From positions 1-15,395 of the forward strand of contig CAMLNH010000018.1 in NCBI GenBank assembly GCA_946481355.1: a DNA stretch of 15,395 nt. The letters run 5' to 3'. The notes beneath the pieces are model-generated. The model saw only the letters and a list, made by a program, of their open reading frames with translations, was not told the origin of the DNA and did not search any database. Both the position numbers and the translations under genes were made by a program. This stretch comes from an uncultured Curvibacter sp. (GTDB lineage Bacteria > Pseudomonadota > Gammaproteobacteria > Burkholderiales > Burkholderiaceae). This document shows positions 1-7,699 of this stretch, piece after piece. Positions within the stretch are counted from its first letter, which is position 1. Each line of letters starts with the position of its first letter.

Positions 1-1
1 G

Positions 2-613
2 CCCATCTACGGCCTCGTGGCCCTGGGCCTCGTGCACCCGAAGCGTGTCAAGCGCAATGCCGACGCCCGGGCGGGCGACCGACTCATTCTCGGCAAGCCG
101 CTGGGCGTGGGCGTGCTCTCGGCCGCGCTCAAGAAGGAAAAGCTAGCCGCGACTGGCTACGCGCAGATGATCGCGACGACGACCCAGCTCAACACCCCGG
201 GCCCTGAGCTCGCGGCGCTGGCCGGCGTGCATGCGCTGACCGACGTCACGGGCTTCGGCCTGGCCGGCCATGCGCTGGAGCTCGCGCGCGGTGCGCAGTG
301 CAGCGTCGAGATAGCCTGGGCGCGCGTGCCTCTGCTGTCCGGTGTGCGCGAGCTTGCAGGCCAGGGGCATGTCACGGGCGCTTCGGGCCGCAACTGGGCC
401 GGCTATGGTGCCTCGGTCACGCTGCCGGCAGGCTTTGCGGCGGTCGATCAGGCGCTGCTCAGCGACCCGCAGACCAGCGGTGGCCTGCTCGTGAGCTGCA
501 CGCCCGAGAGCGTGCCGCAGGTGCTGGACATCTTCCGCCGCCACGGTTTCGACGCGGCCGCCGAGATCGGCCAGGTCACGGACCAGGCCGCAGGCCGGCT
601 GCTCGTGCGCTGA
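2..613 (+). CDS. selD: Selenide, water dikinase (selenophosphate synthase), 3' part
   Basis: The product makes selenophosphate from selenide and ATP, the selenium donor for selenocysteine and 2-selenouridine tRNA. Only the C-terminal part (about 203 residues) is present; the reading frame is open to the window's left edge, so the GTG at 17 is not the true start. The visible segment is the AIRS C-terminal (PurM-like) domain, recognised from NADARAGDRLILGKPLGVG, the TDVTGFGLAGHALE segment and the DPQTSGGLL loop near the end. Family members are about 340-350 residues, so the ATP-binding N-terminal part with the catalytic Cys/Sec lies outside. No selU or selA follows; the next gene is 281 bp away and concerns phenylalanine. 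Identification is firm from these motifs. Confidence 0.93.
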   Translation, partial: PIYGLVALGLVHPKRVKRNADARAGDRLILGKPLGVGVLSAALKKEKLAATGYAQMIATTTQLNTPGPELAALAGVHALTDVTGFGLAGHALELARGAQCSVEIAWARVPLLSGVRELAGQGHVTGASGRNWAGYGASVTLPAGFAAVDQALLSDPQTSGGLLVSCTPESVPQVLDIFRRHGFDAAAEIGQVTDQAAGRLLVR

Positions 614-637
614 GGGTCTGCGCCGCCAGCTTTTTTT
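598..637 (+). terminator. Possible weak terminator at the selD 3' end
   Basis: A run of seven T (631-637) follows a GC-rich stretch in which GCTG (598-601) can pair with CAGC (627-630) and GCGC (607-610) with GCGC (620-623). The stem is interrupted, so this is only a plausible intrinsic terminator. It overlaps the selD stop codon. Confidence 0.3.
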
Positions 638-894
638 GCTGCCGGTCCCGGCCCGGGGTTTACCTGATGCGTCGTGCAGGGCGCGGCGCTCATAATGCAT
701 GAGCCTGCTGCCGATCAGCAACGGATCGGCGACAGTGCAGGCCTCGAACCATGACGTACGCTTTCAGCATCATCGGCAGATACCTCGCGCGCAGCGTGCG
801 GGGCGTGCCCTGCGCTCCGCCGAACTGAGCTCTCACCTGCTTTGTTGAGCCGCCACCTCCTTCTTCCCGTGGCGGCATTTGTGGGAGTCATTCG
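614..894. other. Non-coding gap between selD and phhB
   Basis: This 281-bp stretch holds no convincing gene. It contains the T run described for the selD end, a 7-bp perfect stem-loop (GCCGATC 710-716, GATCGGC 724-730) and an 8-bp stem-loop at 849-876 next to phhB. A CATAAT hexamer lies at 691-696 but has no acceptable -35 partner. I saw no clear sigma-54 site, which matters because Pseudomonas phh genes are driven by PhhR with sigma-54 (family knowledge). Confidence 0.6.
849..876 (+). promoter_or_regulatory. Perfect 8-bp inverted repeat in the phhB leader
   Basis: GCCGCCAC (849-856) and GTGGCGGC (869-876) are exact reverse complements with a 12-nt loop. The loop contains CTCCTT, which is complementary to Shine-Dalgarno-like purine runs such as GGGAG at 883-887 just downstream. 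It could be an operator or an RNA hairpin that affects phhB translation; nothing in the sequence decides between these. Confidence 0.4.
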
Positions 895-1245
895 ATGACA
901 GGAGCATGCAAGATGGTCGATTCTTCCCTGAAGCTCGATGCGCAACAGTTGCGCACGCAGCTGGCCGGCCTGCCTGAATGGATGCAGAGCGCGGAGCGCG
1001 ATGGCCTGATCTCGCGCGAGTACCGTTTTGCGGATTTCACGCAGGCCTTCGGCTTCATGGCCCAGGTGGCCCTGATGGCCGAAAAGATGAACCACCATCC
1101 CGAGTGGTTCAACGTCTACAACCGGGTGTCGGTGGTGCTGACCACGCATGACGCGCCGGGCCTCACGATGAAAGACATCGAACTGGCCCGTTTCATGGAC
1201 CGTTGCGCGGCGGCACTGCAGGCCCCGGTGGATTCCTCGCGCTGA
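895..1245 (+). CDS. phhB: Pterin-4a-carbinolamine dehydratase
   Basis: The enzyme dehydrates 4a-hydroxytetrahydropterin made by phenylalanine hydroxylase, so that the quinonoid dihydropterin can be recycled. The signature [16 protein letters not shown] followed by LTTHDAPGL carries the family's three catalytic histidines (HH and the H of THD). Two starts are equally plausible: ATG 895 (116 aa, with GGGAG at 883-887) and ATG 913 (110 aa, with AGGAG at 900-904); homology begins near the LDAQQL segment, after both. phhA follows after 11 bp, so the two are almost certainly co-transcribed and act as an enzyme and its cofactor-recycling partner. The order phhB-phhA is the reverse of the Pseudomonas operon as I recall it. 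Confidence 0.93.
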   Translation: MTGACKMVDSSLKLDAQQLRTQLAGLPEWMQSAERDGLISREYRFADFTQAFGFMAQVALMAEKMNHHPEWFNVYNRVSVVLTTHDAPGLTMKDIELARFMDRCAAALQAPVDSSR

Positions 1246-1256
1246 GCGGAGGCCCC

Positions 1257-2156
1257 ATGCAAACCGTACAAGCATCCGCCAAACACGGGCTGGCGGCCGG
1301 GCAGGTTCCCGAGCGCGCGGACTGGACCATCGACCAGGGCTGGGCAAACTACACGGCCGAGGAGCATGCCGTCTGGCGCACGCTGTTCGAACGGCAGTCG
1401 CGGCTGCTGCCCGGGCGCGCCTGCGATGAATTCATCCGGGGCATGCAGAACCTGCCGATCGGAGCGGAGCAGATCCCCGATTTCGAGCAGATGTCCCGGG
1501 TGCTGCGCCGGCAGACCGGCTGGGAGATCGTCGCGGTGCCCGGCCTCGTGCCCGACGAGGTTTTCTTCGAGCACCTGGCGCATCGGCGTTTCCCGGCCGG
1601 GCAATTTATCCGCAAGCCGCATGAGCTGGACTACCTGGCAGAACCCGATGTGTTCCACGACGTCTTCGGCCATGTGCCCATGCTCATGAACCCCGTCATC
1701 GCGGACTACATCCAGGCTTACGGGGAAGGCGGCCTGCGCGCCCAGCGCCTGGGCGTGCTCGACAAGCTGGCGCGCGTCTACTGGTACACGGTGGAGTTCG
1801 GTCTGATGCGGCAGGCGGAGGGGCTGCGCATCTACGGGGCGGGCATTGTCTCGTCCTACACAGAGACCTGCTTCAGCGTCGAAGATCCCTCACCCAACCG
1901 GCTGCGCTTCGATCTGGCGCGTGTCATGCGCACCCGCTACCGCATCGACGATTTCCAGGAAAGCTACTTCGTCATCGATCACCTCGACGAACTGCTGGCG
2001 CTGGCCAGGATTGACTTTGCCCCCTGGTACGAGCGCGTTGCGGGACAGGCCGATCTGGAACCCGGCGACGTGCTCGAAGCAGACCGCGTCTACGCGCGCG
2101 GTACGGGCCGCTACCACGCGGCAAAACGCGCAAGCGGTGAGGCCGCAGCCCGCTGA
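1257..2156 (+). CDS. phhA: Phenylalanine-4-hydroxylase
   Basis: This 299-residue non-haem iron enzyme uses tetrahydropterin and O2 to convert phenylalanine to tyrosine in the cytoplasm. The iron ligands of the 2-His-1-Glu triad are visible: H134 and H139 in PDVFHDVFGHVPML and E180 in YWYTVEFGL. The length matches the short bacterial form without the regulatory ACT domain of animal enzymes. ATG 1257 is chosen because GGAGG precedes it at about 1248-1252 and the N-terminus aligns with the family; an in-frame upstream start at 1203 would overlap phhB. It lies 11 bp after phhB. The stop codon at 2154-2156 is only 2 bp from the opposing stop of the TSUP gene. Confidence 0.95.
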   Translation: MQTVQASAKHGLAAGQVPERADWTIDQGWANYTAEEHAVWRTLFERQSRLLPGRACDEFIRGMQNLPIGAEQIPDFEQMSRVLRRQTGWEIVAVPGLVPDEVFFEHLAHRRFPAGQFIRKPHELDYLAEPDVFHDVFGHVPMLMNPVIADYIQAYGEGGLRAQRLGVLDKLARVYWYTVEFGLMRQAEGLRIYGAGIVSSYTETCFSVEDPSPNRLRFDLARVMRTRYRIDDFQESYFVIDHLDELLALARIDFAPWYERVAGQADLEPGDVLEADRVYARGTGRYHAAKRASGEAAAR

Positions 2157-2163
2157 GCTCAGC
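2152..2163. repeat. 12-bp palindrome spanning two convergent stop codons
   Basis: GCTGAGCTCAGC is a perfect palindrome and contains TGA of phhA on the + strand and TGA of the permease gene on the - strand. It lacks a loop and a U tract, so I do not call it a terminator. The two genes end 2 bp apart with no separate terminator space. Confidence 0.5.
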
Positions 2164-2914
2164 CCGCCGATGTCGCGAGCAGCTGGGCTGCCCCGGACAC
2201 CAGCAGGGCGGCGCCTGAGAGGGTCAGCAGCAGCAGCACGATCTGCCGGAAGCGCGCTTCACTCAGGCCGAGGTAGAGCCGGGTGCCCAGCCAGGCGCTG
2301 AGCAACACCACGGGGATCAGCAGGGCCAGCGAGGGCAGGGTGTCCCAGGTGATGACGCCACGTGCCAGGTAGGCCGCCAGCGTGACCAGCTGGATGCCCA
2401 GGTTGAAGTTCTGCACGATGGCACGCAGCTCATCCTTGGGCCAGCCGCGCAGCGTGCACCAGAGCGTGGGGACGATGCCCGTGTAGCCACCCAGCCCCCC
2501 CAGGATGCCGCCGAGCAGGCCCGAGATGCCGTCCGCGAAACGTCCGCCGCGCCGGATGTGCGGCAGATTGGCGGCGAACAGCAGGGCCGGGCAGGTCAGC
2601 ACCAGCAGCCCGCCAAGCGCGGTCTTGAACAGGCCGACGTCGAGCTGCGGCAGCAGGGTCACCCCCAGAGGGACGCCCAGCAGGCCGCCGGCCAGGAAGG
2701 GCGCGAAGCGCTTCCAGTGCCAGCTGCGGCGCAGCGTGAACGCTGCCTGGACCTGACCGGTGAGTGAGCCGCACAGCGACAGCACCGCGGTCAGTTGCGG
2801 CGGCAGCCACCAGGCCCAGACCGCGGTGGAGGTCATGCCGAAATTCGAGCCGGAGATGCCTTGCACCAGCCCGCCCAGGACGGCGCCCAGGATGAGGATG
2901 AGCGGGTCGGTCAT
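2159..2914 (-). CDS. TSUP-family (TauE/SafE) sulfite/sulfonate-type permease
   Basis: This 251-residue protein is almost entirely hydrophobic, with roughly seven or eight membrane segments. The N-terminal LGGLVQGISGSNFGM and the repeated GGLLGVPLGV and GGILGGLGGYTGI segments are typical of the two glycine-rich halves of TauE/SafE (DUF81) proteins. Family members export sulfite, sulfonates or organic anions; the actual substrate cannot be read from sequence. ATG at 2914 is the natural start. It lies 24 bp downstream of ftsY on the same strand, so it probably reads through from the ftsY transcript, although no functional link is evident. It converges with phhA. Confidence 0.85.
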   Translation of the reverse strand: MTDPLILILGAVLGGLVQGISGSNFGMTSTAVWAWWLPPQLTAVLSLCGSLTGQVQAAFTLRRSWHWKRFAPFLAGGLLGVPLGVTLLPQLDVGLFKTALGGLLVLTCPALLFAANLPHIRRGGRFADGISGLLGGILGGLGGYTGIVPTLWCTLRGWPKDELRAIVQNFNLGIQLVTLAAYLARGVITWDTLPSLALLIPVVLLSAWLGTRLYLGLSEARFRQIVLLLLTLSGAALLVSGAAQLLATSAG

Positions 2915-2938
2915 GCGGGCGCGGCGGTCCGGTCGCGC

Positions 2939-3907
<969 letters not shown>

Positions 3908-3919
3908 TTCGGTGCTTCT

Positions 3920-3950
3920 TAGAATCCAGGGATGATCTGTCCAATGCGCA
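3920..3950. repeat. Left terminal inverted repeat of the structured element
   Basis: It begins TAGAAT and carries the core GATCTGTCCAATG (3934-3946). Its reverse complement recurs at 4178-4207. It overlaps the ftsY leader: the ftsY Shine-Dalgarno-like AAGAAG on the minus strand lies at 3915-3920. Confidence 0.75.
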
Positions 3951-3959
3951 TCATGCGCG

Positions 3960-4059
3960 TTCGAGTCCAAAACGGGATGATTTGACCGCCAACACCGCGC
4001 AGCGTGTGCTGTAGCACACGCAAGGGGTTTGGTGGGCAAAGGGCCCGTTTTGGTTCGAA
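3960..4059. repeat. Hairpin A of the structured element
   Basis: The outer arms TTCGAGTCCAAAACGGG (3960-3976) and CCCGTTTTGGTTCGAA (4044-4059) pair with one irregularity. The centre is a perfect 9-bp stem with GCGTGTGCT (4002-4010) and AGCACACGC (4013-4021) around GT. The parts between are looser but still alignable as reverse complements. Confidence 0.75.
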
Positions 4060-4067
4060 CCCGAAGG

Positions 4068-4169
4068 GGCGTGGTTTTGCGGGCGATCCGCGGCGTTGCA
4101 AAACCAGGCAAGCCGTCCAGGCTTGCCTTGGGTTTTGCGCCTTGCGGCTCATCCCGCAAAAGCCACGCC
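4068..4169. repeat. Hairpin B of the structured element
   Basis: The outer arms 4068-4083 and 4153-4169 (GGCGTGG-TTTTGCGGG against its complement) pair with one bulged base. The middle arms GCAAAACC (4098-4105) and GGTTTTGC (4131-4138) and the tip arms AGGCAAGCC (4106-4114) and GGCTTGCCT (4120-4128) pair perfectly around a 5-nt loop. Nearly the whole 102 nt folds into one stem, far beyond chance. Confidence 0.82.
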
Positions 4170-4177
4170 GCGCACGG

Positions 4178-4207
4178 TGCACATTGGACAGATCACCCTC
4201 AATTCTA
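4178..4207. repeat. Right terminal inverted repeat of the structured element
   Basis: This is the reverse complement of the left end. It runs up to the first base of the M16 start codon (ATG 4207), so the leader of that gene lies entirely in the repeat. No Shine-Dalgarno sequence is visible here. Confidence 0.75.
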
Positions 4208-5592
4208 TGAAACGCCTGATCCCCCTCTTCATCGCCCTCTGCGCAGCGCTGGTTTCCCCCCTGCAGGCCCAGACCCGCGCCCAGCAATACACCCTGGCCA
4301 ACGGCATGACGCTCATCGTCCAGCCCGACCGACGCGCGCCCACGGCCGTGCACATGGTCTGGCTGCGCGTGGGCAGCATGGACGAGGTCGACGGCACCAG
4401 CGGCGTGGCCCATGTGCTGGAGCACATGCTCTTCAAGGGCACCAGGACGCTGAAGGCCGGCGAGTTCTCGCGGCGCGTGGCCGCGCTCGGTGGGCGTGAA
4501 AACGCCTTCACCAGCATGGACTACACGGGCTACTTCCAGCAGATTCCGGCCACCCGCCTGGAAGACGTGATGAAGCTCGAAGCCGACCGCTTTGCCCACA
4601 ACCGCTGGCCCGACGCCGAGTTCACCAAGGAGATCGAGGTGGTCAAGGAGGAGCGCCGCCTGCGCACCGAGGACAACCCCCGCGCCCTGCTCTACGAGAC
4701 GCTGATGGCCACGGCCTACACGGCCTCGCCCTACCGCCGCCCCATCGTGGGCTGGATGAGCGACCTCGACGCCATGACGCCGGCCGACGCGCGCGACTTC
4801 TACCGCAAGTGGTACGTGCCGGCCAATGCCGTGGTCGTGGTCGTGGGCGATGTGGACCCTGCGCAGGTCAAGCGGCTTGCAGACCAGTATTACGGCAAGA
4901 TCCCCGCGCGCGCTGTGCCCGCGCGCAAGCCGCGCACCGAGCCGCTGCAGGCCGGGCTCAAGCGCGTGGCGCTCAAGGCGCCGGCCGAGCAGGCCTACGT
5001 GAGCCTGGCGTTCAAGGTGCCGGGCCTGCGCAACGTGGAGGCGCCCACCCCCGAGGACGACGACGCGCTGGCACTCACCGTGCTGGCTGCTGTGCTGGAC
5101 GGCTACAGCGGTGCGCGTCTGGAGCGTGCACTGACCCAGGGGGCGGACCGCGTGGCCGACAGCGCCGGGGCCAGCAACGGCCTGCTGGGCCGTGGCCCGC
5201 AGATGTTCATCCTCGACGGCGTGCCGGCCCCGGGCAAGACGGCAGCCCAGGTGGAAGCCGCGCTGCGCGAGCAGGTGGCGCGCATCGCACGCGAGGGCGT
5301 GAGCGCGGTCGAGCTCGAACGCGTCAAGACCCAGTGGGTGGCCGGCGAGGTCTACAAACGCGACTCGCTCTTCAACCAGGCGCGCGAACTCGGCACCTAC
5401 TGGGTGCTGGGCCTGCCGCTGGACACCAACGACCGCCTGCTCACGCGCCTGCGCGCCATCACCGCCGAGCAGGTGCAGTCCGTCGCCGCTCGCTACTTCG
5501 GCGAAGACCAGCTCACCGTGGCTACGCTGCTGCCCCAGCCGCCGGACCCGAACCGTGTGCGTCGCCCCGCACCGGCCGGTGCCCGTCATTGA
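4207..5592 (+). CDS. M16 (pitrilysin-type) zinc protease, catalytic subunit
   Basis: This 461-residue protein is a secreted, probably periplasmic, M16B metallopeptidase. A signal peptide (about 1-21, MKR followed by a hydrophobic core and a cut near LQA) precedes the domain. The inverted zinc motif HxxEH is intact as HVLEH (69-73), and a third ligand glutamate is available in EVVKEERR (about E148). The GGRENAFTS and ARDFYRKWYVPANAVVVVVGD segments are typical. It pairs with the next gene, whose product lacks the zinc motif; such pairs of active and inactive M16 subunits are a known arrangement. ATG 4207 gives the signal peptide but has no visible Shine-Dalgarno sequence, because the leader is the end of the repeat element. 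The substrate is unknown. Confidence 0.93.
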   Translation: MKRLIPLFIALCAALVSPLQAQTRAQQYTLANGMTLIVQPDRRAPTAVHMVWLRVGSMDEVDGTSGVAHVLEHMLFKGTRTLKAGEFSRRVAALGGRENAFTSMDYTGYFQQIPATRLEDVMKLEADRFAHNRWPDAEFTKEIEVVKEERRLRTEDNPRALLYETLMATAYTASPYRRPIVGWMSDLDAMTPADARDFYRKWYVPANAVVVVVGDVDPAQVKRLADQYYGKIPARAVPARKPRTEPLQAGLKRVALKAPAEQAYVSLAFKVPGLRNVEAPTPEDDDALALTVLAAVLDGYSGARLERALTQGADRVADSAGASNGLLGRGPQMFILDGVPAPGKTAAQVEAALREQVARIAREGVSAVELERVKTQWVAGEVYKRDSLFNQARELGTYWVLGLPLDTNDRLLTRLRAITAEQVQSVAARYFGEDQLTVATLLPQPPDPNRVRRPAPAGARH

Positions 5593-5603
5593 GGAGCGCC
5601 GCC

Positions 5604-6956
5604 ATGCACACCATGAAGAATCTGTCTGCTATCAAAAACGTAGCTATTGCGCTGCTCATCGGTCTGACGGACGCCGCCCAGGCCGGCATCCCCATCCAGC
5701 ACTGGACCCAGCCCTCGGGCGCGGGGGTGTGGCTGGTCGAGAGCCCCACCGTGCCCATGGTCGATGTGCGCATCGACTTCGACGCCGGCGGTCGGCGCGA
5801 CCCGGCAGAAAAGACCGGCCTGGCCGGTGTGAGCGCGGCCATGATGGGCAAGGGCATCCGTGCGGTAGCTAACGACGCAGCGCTTGACGAGAACGCCCTC
5901 GGCGAAGCCTGGGCCGATCTGGGCGCGAGCTTCGGTGGCGGTGACGGTGGCGACCGCGTCAGTTTCTCCCTGCGCTCGCTGACCTACCCGGACCTGCTGG
6001 CCAAGGCCGTGGCCCTGGCCGCGCGCCAGCTGGCTGAACCGGCTTACCCTGAAGCGGTGTGGACGCGCGAACGCGAGCGCATGGCCGCCGCCCTGCGTGA
6101 GGCCAACACCCGGCCCGCCACCGTGGCCGTGCGCGCTTACAACCGCGCCGTCTTCGGCGACCATCCCTATGGCCGTGACACCACGGAGGAGACGCTGGCG
6201 CGCATCGGCGTGGCCGACATGCAGGCCTGGCACACCCGCTACCTCAAGCCCTGCCGTGCGAAGGTGAGCATCGTGGGTGCCGTCACGCGCGCCCAGGCCG
6301 ATGCCCTGGTCACGCAATTGCTCGCGCGCCTGCCTGTGAAAACCTGCGAGCCCCTGCCGCCCGTGGCCGAGGTGCAGCCACTCAAGGAAGCGGCCGAGAT
6401 CCGCATCCCCTTCGACTCCGCCCAGGCCCACGTCTACATCGGCCAGCCCGGCTTCAAGCGCGACGACCCGGATTTCTTCGCGCTGACCGTGGGCAACTAC
6501 ACCCTGGGCGGCGGCGGCTTCGTCTCGCGCCTGACCACTGAGGTGCGCGAGAAGCGGGCCTTAAGCTACAGCGTCTACAGCTACTTCAACCCCGGCCTGC
6601 ACGCCGGCTCCTTCACCATGGGCCTGCAGACCCGCCCCGACCAGGCTGCCCAGGCGGTGCAGGTAGCGCGCGATACGCTGCGCCGCTACGTCGAGCAGGG
6701 CCCCACCGAGGCCGAGCTCAAGGCGGCGAAGGACAACCTCATCGGCGGCTTCGCGCTGCGCATCGACAACAACCGCAAGCTGCTCGACAACGTGGCCAAC
6801 ATCGCCGCGCACGGCCTGCCGCTGGACTATCTGGACACCTGGACCCAGCAGGTGGCCCAGGTCACGGTGGCGGACATCAAGGCGGCCTTCGCGCGCAAGC
6901 TGCAGCCCGAACGCATGGTCACCGTCATCGTCGGGGGCCGTGATGGTGGCCAGTAA
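5604..6956 (+). CDS. M16-family protein, non-catalytic partner subunit
   Basis: This 450-residue M16 homologue has a signal peptide ending near AAQA (about residue 27). In the position of HxxEH the sequence reads GLAGVSAAMMGKG, so both histidines and the glutamate are missing (G75, A78 and A79 replace them). It should therefore fold like a peptidase without cutting. The C-terminal half keeps the GGGGFVSRLTTEVREKRALSYSVYSYF segment typical of M16 C-domains, with the conserved R and Y that help bind substrate in paired enzymes. GAGGAG (5590-5595) precedes ATG 5604; ATG 5613 is an alternative. It starts 11 bp after the active subunit and overlaps rsmD by 14 nt, so the three are likely one operon. 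Confidence 0.92.
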   Translation: MHTMKNLSAIKNVAIALLIGLTDAAQAGIPIQHWTQPSGAGVWLVESPTVPMVDVRIDFDAGGRRDPAEKTGLAGVSAAMMGKGIRAVANDAALDENALGEAWADLGASFGGGDGGDRVSFSLRSLTYPDLLAKAVALAARQLAEPAYPEAVWTRERERMAAALREANTRPATVAVRAYNRAVFGDHPYGRDTTEETLARIGVADMQAWHTRYLKPCRAKVSIVGAVTRAQADALVTQLLARLPVKTCEPLPPVAEVQPLKEAAEIRIPFDSAQAHVYIGQPGFKRDDPDFFALTVGNYTLGGGGFVSRLTTEVREKRALSYSVYSYFNPGLHAGSFTMGLQTRPDQAAQAVQVARDTLRRYVEQGPTEAELKAAKDNLIGGFALRIDNNRKLLDNVANIAAHGLPLDYLDTWTQQVAQVTVADIKAAFARKLQPERMVTVIVGGRDGGQ

Positions 6957-7557
6957 GAAGCCTGCCACCCAAAGCGCCGGCCGCCCGCGCGCGGCACAGC
7001 CCGCGGGCGAGGTGCGCATCATCGGCGGGCAGTGGAAACGCAGCAAGCTGCCCGTGGCCGACAAGCCCGGCCTGCGCCCCACGCCCGACCGCGTGCGCGA
7101 AACCCTGTTCAACTGGCTGGGCCAGGATCTCACGGGCTGGCGCTGCGTGGACGCTTTCGCGGGCACCGGCGCACTGGGCTTCGAGGCTGCCTCGCGCGGT
7201 GCGCAAGAGGTCACGCTGGTGGAGCAGGACGCGGCGCTGGTGGCGCAGCTCAAGAAGATCAGGGAGCAGCTCCAGGCCGGGTCTGTGCAGGTGCAGCGTG
7301 GCGATGGCATCGCCGCGCTCAAGGCCTGGCCCGCGGGCAGCGCAGACTTGGTGCTGCTGGATCCGCCGTTTGACGCGAACCTGTTCGAATCGGCCCTGCA
7401 GGCTGCGGCGCGCGCGGCGGCTGTTGGCGGCTACGTCTATCTCGAAGCGCCCACGGCCTGGGGCGAGGAACAGCTGGCCCCGCTGGGTCTGGAACTGCAC
7501 CGTCATCTCAAGGCGGGGGCGGTGCATGCGCATCTGCTACGTCTGCTTGAAAAATGA
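6943..7557 (+). CDS. rsmD: 16S rRNA (guanine(966)-N2)-methyltransferase
   Basis: RsmD methylates N2 of G966 in the assembled 30S subunit using SAM. The 204-residue product has EVRIIGGQWKRSKL and LRPTPDRVRETLFNWL at its N-terminus, SAM motif I DAFAGTGALGFEA (70-82), and the N2-guanine motif LLDPPF (138-143). These are diagnostic. The start lies inside the end of the M16 partner gene: ATG 6943 is chosen, with GTG 6940 and GTG 6946 as alternatives. The extra 22 or so residues before EVRIIGG are Lys/Ala-rich. In other betaproteobacteria rsmD is usually followed by coaD, as I recall; here it is followed by an AT-rich islet. Confidence 0.94.
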   Translation: MVASKKPATQSAGRPRAAQPAGEVRIIGGQWKRSKLPVADKPGLRPTPDRVRETLFNWLGQDLTGWRCVDAFAGTGALGFEAASRGAQEVTLVEQDAALVAQLKKIREQLQAGSVQVQRGDGIAALKAWPAGSADLVLLDPPFDANLFESALQAAARAAAVGGYVYLEAPTAWGEEQLAPLGLELHRHLKAGAVHAHLLRLLEK

Positions 7558-7576
7558 GCTGTTTATGTCTTGTTGC

Positions 7577-7604
7577 TTGGTGCGTCGACAATGGCTGCTA
7601 TAAA
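7577..7604 (+). promoter_or_regulatory. Possible sigma-70 promoter after rsmD
   Basis: TTGGTG (7577-7582) and TATAAA (7599-7604) are separated by 16 bp. The -10 matches five of six consensus bases and the -35 three of six. It could be the former promoter of whatever gene followed rsmD, or a distal promoter for the islet gene. Confidence 0.3.
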
Positions 7605-7649
7605 TGAGCGCTCACGGCACAACACCAAATGTATATGGGAGTGCTAATT

Positions 7650-7678
7650 TTGACGTTGATCGGCGGTTAAATTAGACA
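7650..7678 (+). promoter_or_regulatory. Candidate promoter of the islet gene
   Basis: TTGACG (7650-7655) and TAGACA (7673-7678) stand 17 bp apart, with a good -35 and a fair -10. Transcription would begin about 15 nt before ATG 7700, leaving a short leader that contains AAAGGG as ribosome-binding site. Confidence 0.4.
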
Positions 7679-7699
7679 AAGTTATCCAAAAGGGTGGAT

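Larger units (their letters stand above)
3920..4207. repeat. Structured intergenic element: inverted ends enclosing two long hairpins (MITE-like)
   Basis: This non-coding segment fills the whole gap between divergent ftsY and the first M16 gene. Its ends are near-perfect inverted repeats: 3920-3950 and 4178-4207 match at all but about four positions, with one 1-nt gap, and share the core GATCTGTCCAATG. Inside are two adjacent imperfect hairpins of about 100 nt each (3960-4059 and 4068-4169). The predicted fold is a three-way junction. Terminal inverted repeats plus internal palindromes fit a non-autonomous mobile or dispersed intergenic repeat, but no transposase or target-site duplication is visible. 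Promoters for both flanking genes should lie in or beside it. Confidence 0.7.

Noticed and set aside
691..696. CATAAT as the -10 of a phhB promoter
   Set aside because: No acceptable -35 hexamer lies 15-19 bp upstream.
3920..4207. CRISPR array or tRNA cluster as explanation of the repeats
   Set aside because: The repeats are inverted, not evenly spaced direct repeats, and no tRNA-like arms or T-loop sequence is present.
4004..4210. Small open frames inside the structured element
   Set aside because: They are formed by the hairpin arms, and no conserved domain or ribosome site is visible. The 406-codon extension of ftsY into the element is rejected for the same reason.
3919..5589. Long minus-strand open frame (556 codons) opposite the first M16 gene
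   Set aside because: It is the antisense shadow of a clearly coding high-GC gene. Its translation is Arg/His/Gly-rich with no domain, and it runs through the hairpin element.
4809..5603. In-frame upstream extension of the second M16 gene
   Set aside because: It overlaps the first M16 gene and reads as low-complexity Ala/Arg/Gly. ATG 5604 has a Shine-Dalgarno sequence and a signal peptide.
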